Source of the DNA: Adineta vaga | Taxonomy: Eukaryota > Rotifera | Assembly: GCA_021613535.1 (NCBI GenBank) | Contig: CP075492.1 | Span: 10,540,001 to 10,604,000, forward strand | Direction: 5' to 3' | Length of the DNA: 64,000 nucleotides | Shown: piece after piece, positions 25,625 to 60,058 of the stretch | How positions within the stretch are numbered: the first letter of the stretch is position 1 | How the letters are laid out: every line of letters begins with the position of its first letter | Notes under the pieces: generated by a model | Told to the model about the DNA's origin: nothing | Databases searched by the model: none | What the model saw: the letters and a program-made list of their open reading frames with translations, nothing else | Made by a program: the position numbers and the translations under genes

Positions 25625-27696
25625 TTATTGAATAATATCATATGGAGTATGTAAACCAATCCTTCGATTTGATGCTTGCGGTGCATCATAGGATGATGTA
25701 CAAATCTTTAAATCATCACCAAGTTGAGTAGAGATATCCGAATTAAAGTTACAAACATAAATATGACCTGATAATGGATCAGAATTCATTTGATATTCAA
25801 TCTAAAACAAGAAGAGTAAGTTTTTAACAATGATATACAATGCTATTTACCATATCAGGTCGTTTACATAAGGGTGTCAATGCACATACTAATGTTTGTT
25901 TATTAAATGAACAGTGTGTTACTGGATGTGATTGAGGATTCATATGCCATAATGAATGTGGATGCATTCGTCGATCCCTATGACATATCAGATAAGATAC
26001 ATTCTATTGATATTCGTATGGAAAAAAATTCTCACCAAAGTCGAATGAAACCACGCATATCAGTACTTGCTAATTTCCATGTATCCATTTGAAGTGTTGT
26101 AATTGTTGAAAAATGATTATAAAAATGTTGCACAGCTCCATCTTTTTGTCTTCGATCGAATATGCTTATTTGTGAATTATCATAAGCCACAATAAATTCG
26201 TTCGTAGGACATTTATCAGCTCGAATAAGATGAACATTAGCCGGAAGATATTTATAAGTTGTTGAAACAATATTACAACGACCACTTTGTAAATCAAATA
26301 GTTTAATTTCATTTTCTACACCAATTATTGCTAATGGTTCATCATTATGAATATCTAATGGTATTTTTTGAATATAATCAGATACAAATGTTGAATAGAA
26401 TGATAAACGATGGCTGAGATTTAGTAATGAAATACACCAAAATGATTTCCTAGCAGCAATGATTGAGACAGGTACAGAATGATGACTAGACATACAGAAT
26501 GATAATATATGATCGTTGAAATTCGTGGAGAAATCAAGTTCTTGAAATTCAAGATCTGTGTCAGCCTAAATAGGAAAGAGAAGGATGAAAATGAATGTGT
26601 ACATCCAACAAGAACGTATTCATAATTTTCTTACCTTTTCAAAATTCCATACACTAAATTTTGATCGACTAGCAGAACATAATAGTTGATCATCATTTGA
26701 AATATCTACAATTGGTAATGATGTTAATCGATGAGTATAACGTGGTTTATTTCCAATATCTTTTGTCCAAATTTCTAAAAGACCATTATCATGTACAGCA
26801 TAGAGATCATTTTTCAAAAATCCCACTGATTTTACACTAGAAACATTTCTATTTTCATCACCATCTGCTGATTCATAGATAATATCTGGTGTATCTAACT
26901 GTTCATTATCACCATCATCATTATGATCAGTTGTCTTTAAAATATCTTCTATCGACCAAGTACGTATGATACCTGTTGAATAACCAGCAACAATTGTTGT
27001 TTGATTATTATTTGCACATGTTAAAACAACACCTAAACGATATGTTAGCTTTGTTGTACGACATTGATGATTTTTAAAATTTTGTGCTAATTGTCGATTG
27101 GATAGTACTGTTTCTTTTACATGATTTTTCCAAGTATCATCATATTTCTTGGCCGATTTATCAAGATGTAATCGTTTGTATAAATTATACCATAATAGTT
27201 CATCACATGACAATGTATACCATGCTTTACAGACTTGTAAACATGAATAAAGATCTTGAATTGATAGAGTATCAAAGATGTTCAAAGCTATTTCACGCGG
27301 TAAAGAGACATTAAAAAATGGTACATCAGTTGACTCGTCAATATCACGTATTAATTCATCAAGTAATGTTAAATTTGATGTTTTTAGCTTTTTCGAAGGT
27401 GGTGGCTCAGTAATGGATGATTTTTTTACAGATGATGACGAAATGTTTGTGGCAATGAATGTTCCTATTCCAATTGTAAATGAAGTATTATTTGTTGTTG
27501 TTTGTAATGAAAGAGTTAATTCTGATGGTGGAGGAATCGGTGTTTGACATTCAGATGAATTTTTACAGTTCGTACCTAAACGACGGAGATCACCTATTGC
27601 AGTCTGTGAAGTCTCATAGACGGCTTTAACTTCAGTTGATTTATCTTTGGAAATCTCTTCTTGCCAAGAATGACGAAATACATCTAATGATTCCAT
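25625..27696 (-). CDS. FBXW8: F-box/WD-repeat protein, FBXW8-like
   Basis: Five exons: 27696-26635, 26565-26036, 25977-25851 and 25801-25625 plus consistent phases; about 631 residues. The Ser/Thr-rich N-terminus holds a basic PPPSKKLK patch. The F-box is FFNVSLPREIALNIFDTL to CKAWYTLSCDELLWYNLY. The WD segment begins TTIVAGYSTGIIRTWSI; later blades include VHDNGLLEIW, ISIFDRRQKDG and ITTLQMDTWKLASTDMRGF, followed by IRLWDRRMHPHSLW and HPVTHCSFNKQTLV, which line up in order with human FBXW8. The C-terminus has SSYDAPQASN near the stop. FBXW8 is the substrate receptor of the CUL7-RBX1 ubiquitin ligase, in the cytosol and at the Golgi. The start is the ATG at 27696; a TTG lies three codons upstream in frame. 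Confidence 0.88.
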
Positions 27697-30653
27697 ATTT
27701 GACAATTACTCGATTAGATGATCTAATTTCTTGTACTCGAGAATCGAGATTCGAGAAGAGAAGTCAAGTCAATGCAATGAGTTGAAAGTTGAAACATCAA
27801 GTCTTTCAATAGTTAGTCGATTATTTAAGCAATAAAAATATTCTTTTTAAACTCTATAAATAAATAGTAAGTTGAATATTATTTCTTGATTTTTTAATGG
27901 ATAAATTAATTTATTTTTGTTATAGACATTACTATTTTTAAGAGAAAAAAAAACAATGATAGTTGGCGCTAGTGTTCGGTTAGAATCGATGATGATCCTG
28001 AACTATTGTTTTAATTTGATTTTTGACAGAGATATAATGCATGCATACAAACAAACATTCTTTTAAATAGAGAATCAGTAATTGCTTCGTGAGAAGAATA
28101 ACTTGATTTTAAAGGGGAGTCTTCTATTATGCCGCTCGAAAATCATGATTATCGTATTTTAACATACTATTTATTATGCAGAAAATGTTTCACTCATGGT
28201 GCCGCTCAGAAACGATTTTCGACTTAGAATAGTTCTTTTAGACTGAAGTTTTCAGGGATTGTAGTTCCAGTGTGATACAGTTCTAATAAAAATTTCAGCC
28301 CGATCGGCCGTACTGTACCAAATTTACAGCTGATCCATAGGTCATGTTGAGCCTTCAGCAAAATCGCTAAAACTCGATCGCGTCACAAGGTATGGGGCTC
28401 CGATTGGTCTTTAGTTAAACCCAATGTCAAGATGCAACTTTTGATGATAGAAAAATAATCTTGTTGATTTTTTCAAAGATTAAGTATTCTGAAGGATAGA
28501 ATCCATTCTGTTATATAAGTACAATAGAAAAAGTAACAAGTAGAAGCTTTATTTATCGAAGAGAAAACTATTGTAAACGTCAGAAACAAGAAAAATAGTC
28601 GTAAGTACATATTACTATAGAAGTCATAAAGAACAGAAACAATTTAACCAAAAGTTTAAAGTATGTATGTAGAAAAGGTAAAGTAGAGGGGGGAGTTCTA
28701 TTATGGGAGAGTCTTCTAATATTTCCATGGCTTTAGTACAAGTAATTGTTGATTAAAATGCACGTTGTAAATGCTTTGCTGTACAGAATTAATTGAGTAT
28801 TATAAATGGCACGTATATATATTAATTAGTAAAAGTAAAATAGAATCACATTTTTATTCTGATCTATGCGTCATTAAGTAGCATCATCTCTGCAATTTGT
28901 TACGATATGGTTGAGAATATGAAGAACGACTATAGGGTTAATAACAAAATTGTGCATTTCATACTCAACATTATAATTCTTGTAATCGTCCTACGACATT
29001 TTTTAATCTTCGCTTTCATTCCGTAAGAAATGTCAGATAGAATTTTTTTCTTTCTTTCTGTTACTGATAAGATGAAACTTGTGGAATCTAATTTTCTCGA
29101 CATTAATATCTGAATTCATCTTTTCTTATTATAACCAGACAAGCTTCCTCTCCTTTTCATGTTCTGCTGAAACTCTTTATGGCTTTTCTTTTATCAAAGA
29201 ATTTCATTGGATTAAACAAACATCTGGAAAAAAAAGAGACTCGCAAATGTTAACTATAGTAAGTAGAGTATTAAAAAAGTTGACATATCGAATATTAGAC
29301 ACGATCGTTTTTTTGAACGAACACTCACAAAATTATCAGATACGTAAGGTACTTTGTATAGTTTCAAGTGTCAACATTCAATGTTGATTGTGTAACCATC
29401 TTGAAATATTTTACAGTTTGACTAAAAATAATTTTTTCTCTATCTAAATTCTCTTAAGTGGTTACATATTGTCTGGCATTGATTGTGGAGAAAATTCAAG
29501 TCCTTTGTACTGTACTTAAAAATATGTCAAATAATAATACGTAACTGTTCTATTGAATTCAATACTTACATAATAGATTTAGAATGACTAATTCTATTAT
29601 GCTTTTTCTCGCATGATACTTGTAAATTATTTATTTGCAGCAAGTTGACACATCGACAAAAACTATGCTAGACAATTTCATTTCAAATAAAAGTGAGTAC
29701 TTCTTTTCTCATAGAAAGTTCGTATATTACCCTGTAATGTATCGGATAATTTTTTATTTCTTTTTACAATCTTTTATGGGTACAATATCATATACATGAG
29801 TAAGACTTCTATTGTACTTTGAAAAAGTGCTGGAAGCGGAGGATTTAACCTGAACTTTTCGAGGAAAGTTAAAGTGCAACCCCTAGTCATATTCCTTTCT
29901 CTTTTGTGAATGAAAATATATTCTAATTGACAGATCACATTAATAACAGTAAACCAAACAAAAAAACAGCTGACGCAGACAATTTATATCTTTACGAATT
30001 AATAAACGACAGTTAAAGATCGACACAGCTGGCTTTGTAACGATTTATTCCATTGAAATTAGCTCACAGTAAATAGTATGTTGCGTATTGATTAATATAT
30101 TCAAATCTACAAATTTGAACGATTTTTTGATACTCTGTTGAGTATACATCGTCTAAATACTTTACTTTGGAATCAATTTGACCACAGACATTCAATTGCT
30201 CATTGAATCTAAGGGTAAATATATCATTAGCATGGTTGTATATTCATTTCTGTTTTGTTCTTTATTGTATTCGACGATAATGTTACTCCTCATGAAGATT
30301 TTTATTGACTATATACATCTAGTTTACTGCAGAGTTTACATTCTATCTTATGACATGTATTTGATTTACATGTTAACATTGTTAGTTATTCAAACAATGA
30401 ATGCACGATTAACTTAACGATGTTCTCTTTCGTATAGGTAGAGTGACATTTTGTCTCATCGAGGAAAGAAAAACTGATTTTTTTTCTTTACTTTTTCAAC
30501 GTTGAATGCAGTAATGAGAACGATTGAATAATTCGACAAATATTTACTTAACATTTCTTTCAGAAAAAAAAAAATCATTGCTAAAATGATGACTATTTTT
30601 CTCTCTCATTTCCTTCAGATTTTGTAATAAACGCTGTTGGTTCTGATGATTGC
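27697..30653. other. Largest gene-free stretch (3 kb) with anomalous patches
   Basis: No gene is supported. About 28110-28440 is GC-richer, with GGGGAGTCTTCTATTATG at 28116 and two copies of TGCCGCTC (about 28130 and 28200). A related GGGGAGTTCTATTATG occurs near 28691. At 29561-29600 CATAATAGATTTA and TAATTCTATTATG form an inverted repeat of about 12 bases around a short loop. Near 29850 AACTTT and AAAGTT flank a six-base loop. The frames at 29079-29387 and 30178-30417 show no family signature. The right edge (TTTCCTTCAG near 30620) looks like the splice or trans-splice acceptor for the next gene. Old non-autonomous transposons are the simplest guess. Confidence 0.4.
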
Positions 30654-32672
30654 ATGGCACTTGAGATTGATACAAACCAAATTTATCATCTTTTCTGCAA
30701 AAATAAACGCTGTTTTTTAATTCTGCTGTTATCCAATTCTTTATTAGCCTATAGTTATTATATATATATGCAAAATCAATCATCAACGAAAGAAAATGTT
30801 AAAACATATTCGAAACAATTTGATAAGAATTTCAATAGCAGTAATTCAATTGATACAATTCGAAATATTCTTAAACAAGAATATGATCGCAATGATTTAG
30901 AAGTATTTTATAACGTAGTAAATACACAATTTGCATTAGGTTTACGATGTATGAGAAAAGCTAATCAACCGCAAACTCTATTCAATGTGAGTGAACAAAT
31001 AAATGGTAATGTCACTAAAAACAGGTATTAAATGTCATATAGATGTAGATAAACTTTTTTAAGTCATCAGATTCGATAGAGACGTAGAATAATAACGGAA
31101 ATAGTGAGGAAATAGGAATACTATTTGATAGATTGACGGATATGAGTTCCTAGAAACTAAATAGATAATTATGAACAGTAAATCTTGATAAAAATATCCA
31201 TTGTATACAGACTGATTCATTCTTTTTAGTTTTCAGTTAGTAAATAGAAATATTTCCTAGATGTCAAGCATACAATTATAATTGTATAGATAGTGAAGAC
31301 CGATTTGCATAACTTATTTAACGTATGTCAACTGTTTCTTTTTTTCTGTTTCGAATCTATCGTAAAAAGAAACTGTCTGAATGTTCAGTGGCAACGTACG
31401 TCGAAAAGAATAGTTACTCATAAACACGAGAAATATAATAAAAAAAGAGGTTGCAAGTGTTGATTTGCATATAGTGCATTAGAATCTGACATGGATGTGA
31501 TTATTCGAAGAGAAGTCAACTTATTGAAATACTATTTTCTTATATTGATGCAAGTCATTCGATATAGTTGAATTGCTGACAAGAGATTTGTTCTGTATAG
31601 ACGAAGTTTGAGATGATTTGGATAAATACGAAAGAATTTAGCCAATATGAACGAATTTCGTCTACTTAATTCATATATTTCTAGAACTTTACCACTGCAA
31701 AAAGTTTCTACACAATCTATTTCACCACATCGTCAATTACATGGAACTTTTTATTCATTCATCATTTCAAATGCTAATATTTGTTCATTCGAATCTGTCG
31801 ATTTATTGATTATCATCATTTCCAAATCGGAAAACTACAAAACCCGTGATGCCATTCGTCGAACATGGGGTGCTCGAAAGAATCTTGGAAATCTTTCAAA
31901 TATATCCATTACACTTCTATTTCTCTTAGATTTCGATGAAAAACTAAATCAGAATATTCGCTTAGAGAATAATCTCTTTCATGATATAATTCAAGTTGAA
32001 TTACCACAACAATATACACTTGTTACACATCGTGAATTAGCTTTATGGGAATGGTCATTTCGTTATTGTCATTCAGCAAAATTTCTCTTCAAAACAGATG
32101 ATGATGTTTTTGTCAATCTAATTCTACTACTGAAATTTATCTCACCACTTCTTGCAATACCAACAAATAATTCATTTCGTATTTCTGAGATGACTTTATA
32201 TGGTAATAAACATTATAATCCAGGTGTTTTTCGTCAAGCTAATGATGCTGTTGGTGCTCGATATGTTGTCACATCAGATGAGTATCCATGTTCAACATAT
32301 CCTGATTTTCTATCCGGTTTTGGTTATTTGATTCCAAGAAAAGCACGAGATGCTCTACTGTACACTTCCTATCACGATCCAAATACACCCTTTCGAATCT
32401 CCGATGTTTATATGACGTATGTTATTATTTGAAAGTAGATTTTCTTTCATAAGAACGAACTTATTTTGTGTTATAGAGGAATTCTTCCTGATTATTTATC
32501 TCTTGCACGTCAACCAATGTCTGATTATATAATTCGTTATCAAAGCAATTGTGAAGATTTTTTCACGAATCCAAAAGCATTCACATGTGCTGTTGGTTCA
32601 CATCATGGTGATACAACTGATGTTTTTCATAAATATAATCTATATTGGCAACGTGTTAAAAAGTTTTTATAA
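30654..32672 (+). CDS. Beta-1,3-glycosyltransferase (GT31), tandem copy 1
   Basis: Three exons: 30654-31005, 31642-32416 and 32477-32672; 440 residues. It is a type II Golgi protein with a short basic N-terminus, one membrane anchor (FLILLLSNSLLAYSYYIYM) and a stem with N-glycosylation sequons. The GT31 catalytic domain has SKSENYKTRDAIRRTWGA, LLFLLDFDEKLN, the DxD metal site in FKTDDDVFVN, YPDFLSGFGYLIPRKA and ISDVYMTGILPDY, which corresponds to the family's E-D-V-x-x-G with Ser for Glu. GT31 enzymes add galactose or GlcNAc in beta-1,3 linkage to glycans; the acceptor cannot be inferred. The first intron is 636 bp, against 55 bp in the downstream copy, with no gene inside it. Confidence 0.88.
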
Positions 32673-33033
32673 TATTCTGTTTATTTATTCTTGTTAAGGA
32701 TAGAAAGACAAGTTTTGTTATATTATTTTATTTGAATGAAAAGAAAAGTAGTCTGTCTGTATTTATTAAAACAGTCGATAAGATGTTACGATCAGACAAT
32801 TTCTTTTTCTTTTTCCTATGATCTATAAACATACTACCTCGATGATATACTGCATGTCAAATGATAAAATGTGAATCGAAAAGAACGAGAAAAATATTTA
32901 TTTTATTCGAAACTTCGTCATCGTTACTATTCACAGACACTGATTTTTCTTCTTTGAACATAGTACAATAAATAGCGTGTAAAGTTTAGTTGAAATATCT
33001 TCTTCAATCGATTTTCTTATCGTTGGCAAAGTA
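32673..33033. other. Spacer between the two GT31 genes
   Basis: 361 bp of AT-rich DNA holding the 3' end of copy 1 and the promoter of copy 2. A clear acceptor-like site before the copy 2 ATG is not evident. Nothing else seen. Confidence 0.4.
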
Positions 33034-34447
33034 ATGGCATTTGACAATCACAATACTCGTAATCACAATTCATCATTGATAGTCAAACGTTTTTTCCTTG
33101 CACTGTTATTATTTAATTCATTAATTGCTTGTGTTTATTATGTTCATTCTCATAATCAATTAGAAATATTAGATAATTCTCAATCATATACAAACGAATT
33201 TCGAGAAACTTTAAATCAAACTGAAGCAATTCAATTAATGCAATACGTATTCAAACAGAAATATAATCAGAAAGATTTAGCTGCATTTTATAGTATGGTT
33301 AACAAAGAATTTGCATTGGGTTTACGATGTATGAGAAAAACAAATCAATTAGAAACAACATCAAGTTCAGATAGATTCAATGATGAAGCAATGCATAGTT
33401 CGTTAAATAAATTCAAGTAAAAATAAGAATTATTTCTTCTCTGCTGAAAATAAGAATGTCTATGAATTTAGATTTGCATTAACAAATCATTCACGTCCTA
33501 CTCAACTTCATCGAACTTTTTATTCATTTCTTATTCCTAATGCTGATACATGTTTGTTCGAACCAGTAGATTTACTCATTATCATCATTTCCAAATCGGA
33601 AAACTACAAAACTCGTGATGCCATTCGTCGAACATGGGGTGCTCGAAAGAATCTCGGTCGTTATTCGAAAATGTCAATTAAATTATTATTTCTCTTGGAT
33701 TTAGATGAAAAATTAAGTCGTAGTATTCAACTCGAAAACAATCTCTTTCATGATATAATACAAGTTGAATTACCACAACACTATACACTTGTTACCCATC
33801 GTGAATTAGCTTTATGGGAATGGTCATTTCGTTATTGTCATTCAGCAAAATTTCTCTTCAAAACAGATGATGATATTTTTGTCAATCTAATTCTACTACT
33901 GAAATTCATCTCACCATTAATGAAACTACCATCAGATAATTCATTTCGTGTTGAAGATATGGCTATATACGGTTTTCAACATCATGCAGCACGAGTTATT
34001 CGGCAAGCGAATGATACAGTCGATGCTCGATATATTATTACAACAGATGAATATCCTTGTACACATTATCCAAAATATTTATCCGGTTTTGGTTATTTGA
34101 TTCCAAGAAAAGCACGAGATGCTCTACTTTACAGTTCATTTTTCGATCGTGATGAACCATTTCGAATTTCTGATATTTATGTTGGGTATGTTCAATAATA
34201 GAAATTCTTTTTTAGATGATACGGAAACGAATATTTTTCTTTCAATTTCAGTGGAATTCTTCCTGATTATATATCACTTCCTATACGACAAATGGCTGGC
34301 TATCATATTTATTATTCAGGCAGTTGTAATGCTATATTCGAAGATCCAAAAGCATTTGCTTGTGCAGTCGGGGCACATTTTGGTGATACGACCGATGTAT
34401 TTCATTCTTATTTTCGTTATTGGCAACATGTTAGACAATTTTTATAG
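33034..34447 (+). CDS. Beta-1,3-glycosyltransferase (GT31), tandem copy 2
   Basis: Three exons at homologous positions: 33034-33416, 33472-34185 and 34252-34447; 430 residues. It has the same architecture as copy 1: membrane anchor (FFLALLLFNSLIACVYYV), stem ending ALGLRCMRKTNQ, then a catalytic domain with an identical SKSENYKTRDAIRRTWGA block, FKTDDDIFVN as the DxD site, and ISDIYVGGILPDY. The N-terminal stem and the segment after the DxD site (around residues 245-290) differ clearly from copy 1, while flanking blocks are nearly identical at the DNA level. Both copies look functional. The intron 1 call rests on phase: the exon would otherwise stop at TAA 33418-33420. Confidence 0.88.
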
Positions 34448-34922
34448 TACGATTTCAATTGATTATTATTAAAAGTTGAGAACAGATGTTTTCTTTTTGG
34501 TCGAAAGTTATTTCTTTATCGCTTATTTTTTATTATGATTAGAAAGATCAGAAAAGAAAAGTAATAAATAAAGAAGATTCTATTGTCAAATAAAATTAAG
34601 GTTAGTCTATAATAGTTGATTTGTTAATGTAGACTAAATATCGTTATATATTTGTTTTCTTCATGGTAGTGAGGCATTAACAATTTACACACACGCACAC
34701 ATCAGAAAAACATGACTATCTTGTAAATAAAAAGAAGAGCGAAGAGAAAAAGGTTAGGCAATAGAATTTGCTAGGAGGGAAAGTAACATTGGACATGAAA
34801 AAGAAAAGTCCAAAACATAGGTTGAGCGGCAAAAGGTAATTAAAAAGAATGAAAACATACAAATAGAAGAAAATATTCGAGAGAAAAAGAAAAACAATTT
34901 AAGTTCAGTCAATAGAAGTGAT
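34448..34922. other. Intergenic region between convergent GT31 and twitchin genes
   Basis: AT-rich convergent 3' flanks with AATAAA-type signals (for example near 34565) and a short CA-type run near 34690. No gene seen; the minus-strand frame at 34754-34939 overlaps the end of twitchin in another frame. Confidence 0.4.
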
Positions 34923-56187
<21,265 letters not shown>

Positions 56188-58542
56188 TCGTTTTTCGTCA
56201 ATCGATCGATTAATTCACTATTTATCTATCTAAAAGACGAAAAAATTCAATTTAACCAAAATACAAACCAGACATAATCTATTCTATTTTCAGTCATGTT
56301 GATGTCGACATACAGCAAAGTATCAAAGAAATAATCATAAAAAAGGATTATAGATGGTCGACGACAAGCCAAGACCCGAGAGGAAGAGAGACAGAGACAG
56401 AGGAAAAAATGAAGGAAAGAAAGGAGAATAAGACGAAGAAATGTATGTACTATTGTGTGCGGTAAAAAATATGTCCATTGCGCTATATGTATAAATCGGT
56501 GTTGATCATCTCATATATTCTTCTATATCTCACAGATGGAGAAAAGAAGAAAAATATAGTCTCTCTTAGTACAATCCATTGCTAAGAGGCAAATTGATGA
56601 CAAAAGTTCTTTTCTTTTTTTCCTTTTCTTTTCTCTTTCGGTACAACATATCTGTTGCATTCTGACGTACAACTCGTTTTCTTCGTCGTCCGATGCACTT
56701 CTGGAAAAAGAACAGAGAAAAACGTTGTCTATGAATGGATAATTGTAAGGCAACGGTAAACAACTCGGATATCACATGTAACTAGCGAGAGGGTGGCACA
56801 AGAAAAAAGAGAAAGAAAAGGAAAGAAATGAAAGGTCCTTCCTCAATGAATAATACAACTATAAAAAGACAATTGACAAGATAACAACAACAACAACAAC
56901 AACAACAACTAAGAGAGAAAGGGCTAACACAGCATCACGTCTAAATGAGAGACACAAGACATGCACTGTGTTCTTCTATGGACAAAAACGAGCTAAGATG
57001 AGTAGTAAATGCATTGAGATAAGCCATCCAATATGATCGACAAGCACAATAACGATAGAGTATAGAATGCTAATTGTCCCTGGATATTCAGAAGATATGA
57101 TTTAAGGAAAATGCTTTAATCGATATAATGATGACCACTATCGATATACATGTCGATCAATCATAATAAACATATTTTCAAAAAAATGTAATTCACATGT
57201 ACATACCATTTCCAGTCAGTATATCTAATTCATATTTTCAGCCTGAATAGTTACATATAATAACAAGCTTTATTGGAAAAAGGTCATCAGATTGATGTAG
57301 AAAACATCTTTAATAGAACAATGAAACTCCCATTTAGCTTTTTTCCTCATCACGAAAAAAACAAGATCTATATATGTATATATATATATATATATGTAAG
57401 TATTGAGTCGATAAAAGCAACAAGTAAAAATATACACGATCGTCAAGTGAATGTCTTTTCGCCACACGTATTCTAGAAATGTGGGCGTCCACGGTCGATG
57501 CTGATAATCTTACAAGTCTAGGCAGAAAAGAAGAGCACATCATCTAACGTGTTGTCTTTAACTGTACGACGATGAAGACATTAGAGCAATCTTGGCAATG
57601 GATAGAAAAATGTCGGTTTTCAGCACGCATAGGAAAAGGAGAGAGAGAGAGAAGAAAACAATAAATAACAATTTCATATGTGGTGAATCTCTGAATGCTA
57701 TTTATGTATTGTCTATTTTGCTATTGAGACATTGAATATAACGATGATGATGATGAAAAAAACAAAAGAAGCCTGCTTTTTTCCTTAGAGAGGAAAATGC
57801 CAGTCGGTATGTTAATCTGTTGAGACAAACAAGATAAAAGATCAGAATCATTCACAATAAATATAGAATAATATCATATCAATAAACGAAAATACTCTTG
57901 AGATAGACACACCTACGTTTGATCATACTCGTTAACATGAAGGATTCTTAGTTTACATTGATACTAGTCTATATTGACCTTCTGGAGTCAATATTCAAGA
58001 TTTTTTCCACGTTATTGTCGATGACAGAAGACATGAATTCTTTGTGCAAATGATAGTTGTACTTATTAAGTAATTGATCATCGTAAACAGTCGAATGTCG
58101 TATAAAAACAACAATGAATTGATTTCGTTGTCTACATATGGTCAAATTATTGTTCTTAAATATGAAATTTTCCTAAGAAAATAACAATAAGTTAGTAATC
58201 AAGTAATTATCTAATCCAATTTGCAATGCAGTCAAAGAAATATATTGAGGTTATACGAAACGAATTATGGGTAATTCTATCATAAGTTCGTTGATATTCA
58301 TCTGACGTTGAGATAATTTTTTCTGATTAATGACAGATTGACATTAGATGAAGAGCAGATAGTACAAGCAAAGTTTCTTTTTTGTCTCATTTGATGGTCT
58401 GAAAATAGACATTTTTTTTTCACTCTGTCGTTTTGTGCTGATATTCTAACTAATAGTTAGAATAATATTCGAGACATTTCGATTAATCGAATGGACAAAC
58501 GTTTCACAATTATGATATGTTTTATTGAATCAAACAATAACT
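56188..58542. promoter_or_regulatory. Upstream region of twitchin (2.35 kb, no gene)
   Basis: No coding sequence is supported. It contains an ACA/CAA tandem run (about 56883-56910), a TA-rich run (about 57370-57398), purine-rich GAGA tracts near 56380-56430 and 57640-57656, and a GAT run near 57741-57755. It must include the main twitchin promoter and 5' leader. Short frames at 56523-56775 and 57270-57543 look like chance. Confidence 0.4.
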
Positions 58543-59789
58543 CTAGAAACGTTTCAAAGCAATGATAGTTTCATAGAGAGATTTATTATAAAAAGTTCCT
58601 TCTCGACTATTGACTAGATGTGACAACCATCGATCACGAATATGTAATTTTTGAAAAATACCGACACCTTTCAAAGCTGTATGCACAGAAACATCTGATA
58701 ATGGAACAATAAATTTTCGTGCACTAGGCCATAATGCATAAGTAACAATTCCAACAGACGATCCATCCTTGAGGAGATAAATACGACGGATACATCGAGC
58801 AGGATAGATAATAGATGCAGCAAATATAGCACCGCCTACAATAACAAAAGAAATCGCTTAGATTTGTATGACAGTGGGTCATACAATAATTGTGTTTTTG
58901 TAATATGTAAAACGTAAATCTACACTTCGAGAACAAATAGATTTCTATGAAATAGACACGAAATTTTGTCGCCAATTCATTTCAGCTAAGTGTAAAGAAC
59001 ATTAGGAACAGAGACGATCTTTCAAGATAGAACTCGTGGATAGATACTAAAAAAAAACTTAACGAACATTCTTTATCATTCTTGCTTTTGCCTAAATACA
59101 ATCGCTTTTGTCAATGTAAGACACAATTTATTCTAGAAGAGATTTCGTGAAATAATCGATCTTCCAACTAATAATAATGTCTTCATTCTATCTGTGGTTT
59201 GTGATAATTAATGTCATCAATCTATAGCCTAAATTAACTTGTATAGTTTCAGTATGATATTAATAGAACGACAGAAAAGCCTTTCATGGCTAGAGGAAAT
59301 CTTGTACAAAACGCATCAAATAAGACTCATCGCCTATGGGCGATAGTTACTTCTATGCTTAAATATTTCATTCATCTTTCCATTGAAAAACTTACTTAGT
59401 AATACAATAATAATATTTGTTGTATATCGAAATTTGTTTGTCGGAATAATAGTTGCTGCTCGTTCCAATAATGATGAATGTGTTGTTAAATTCTCTTCTT
59501 TAGCTGTAACTGTACCAAATAAATGGAAACTCCAATATGCAATAAAATTGAATGCAATAAATTGAACAAGACCAATCAAACCTATTACAGGTAGAATTCG
59601 ATCTTTATATTCAAAAACAAGAACATTCTTTGTGAGAGATTTTTGAATATTAGAAAAAATAGATTTCGTTGCTGTCGTCGTCGTCGTCGTCTTTGTTGTT
59701 GTTGTTGTCTGATTTCGAACTATTGGTTTTATTAAATTCAATCCCATTCGACGCCATGCTGGACAAAATACAGAACGAAGTAAAATCAT
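58543..59789 (-). CDS. TMEM223: TMEM223 homologue (mitochondrial membrane protein)
   Basis: Two exons, 59789-59396 and 58835-58543, with a 560-bp intron; 228 residues (human about 202). The N-terminus is basic and lacks acidic residues (ILLRSVFCPAWRRMGLN), as in a mitochondrial presequence, then a threonine run (TTTTTKTTTTTTATK) encoded by a GTC/GTT repeat on the + strand. The family core follows: NVLVFEYKDRILPVIGLIG with the first membrane helix, a second hydrophobic helix ending at the splice, GGAIFAASIIYPARCIRRI-like residues, then LLKDGSSVGIVTYALWP and FIVPLSDVSVHTAL. TMEM223 is a mitochondrial inner-membrane protein linked to respiratory-chain assembly. An acceptor TTGTAG lies 8 bases upstream of the ATG. 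Confidence 0.85.
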
Positions 59790-60058
59790 TCTTCAGTCTA
59801 CAAGTTAAAATATTCGAATTTATTTTTGTAGACAAGAATTTATACAAATACAAAATTCAAAAAGATCTGCGTAGATATACACATAGTTCTACAACGAATA
59901 TTTTTCTTTATTTATCAGTCGAAATTGATTGATAAAAGATGATTTTAAATGCAAACTGGTATAGATATATCTGAATGAAATCAATTAAGAAATTAAAACA
60001 TACAAATCAATACAACACAAAAAACAAATGACTAGAAGAATAAAAATGAAAACGCTAT

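Noticed and set aside
29079-29387. 102-codon + strand frame in the gene desert
   Set aside because: No recognisable domain; the composition resembles intergenic DNA.
57360-57400. TA-rich run as a replication or regulatory element
   Set aside because: A plain dinucleotide repeat explains it.
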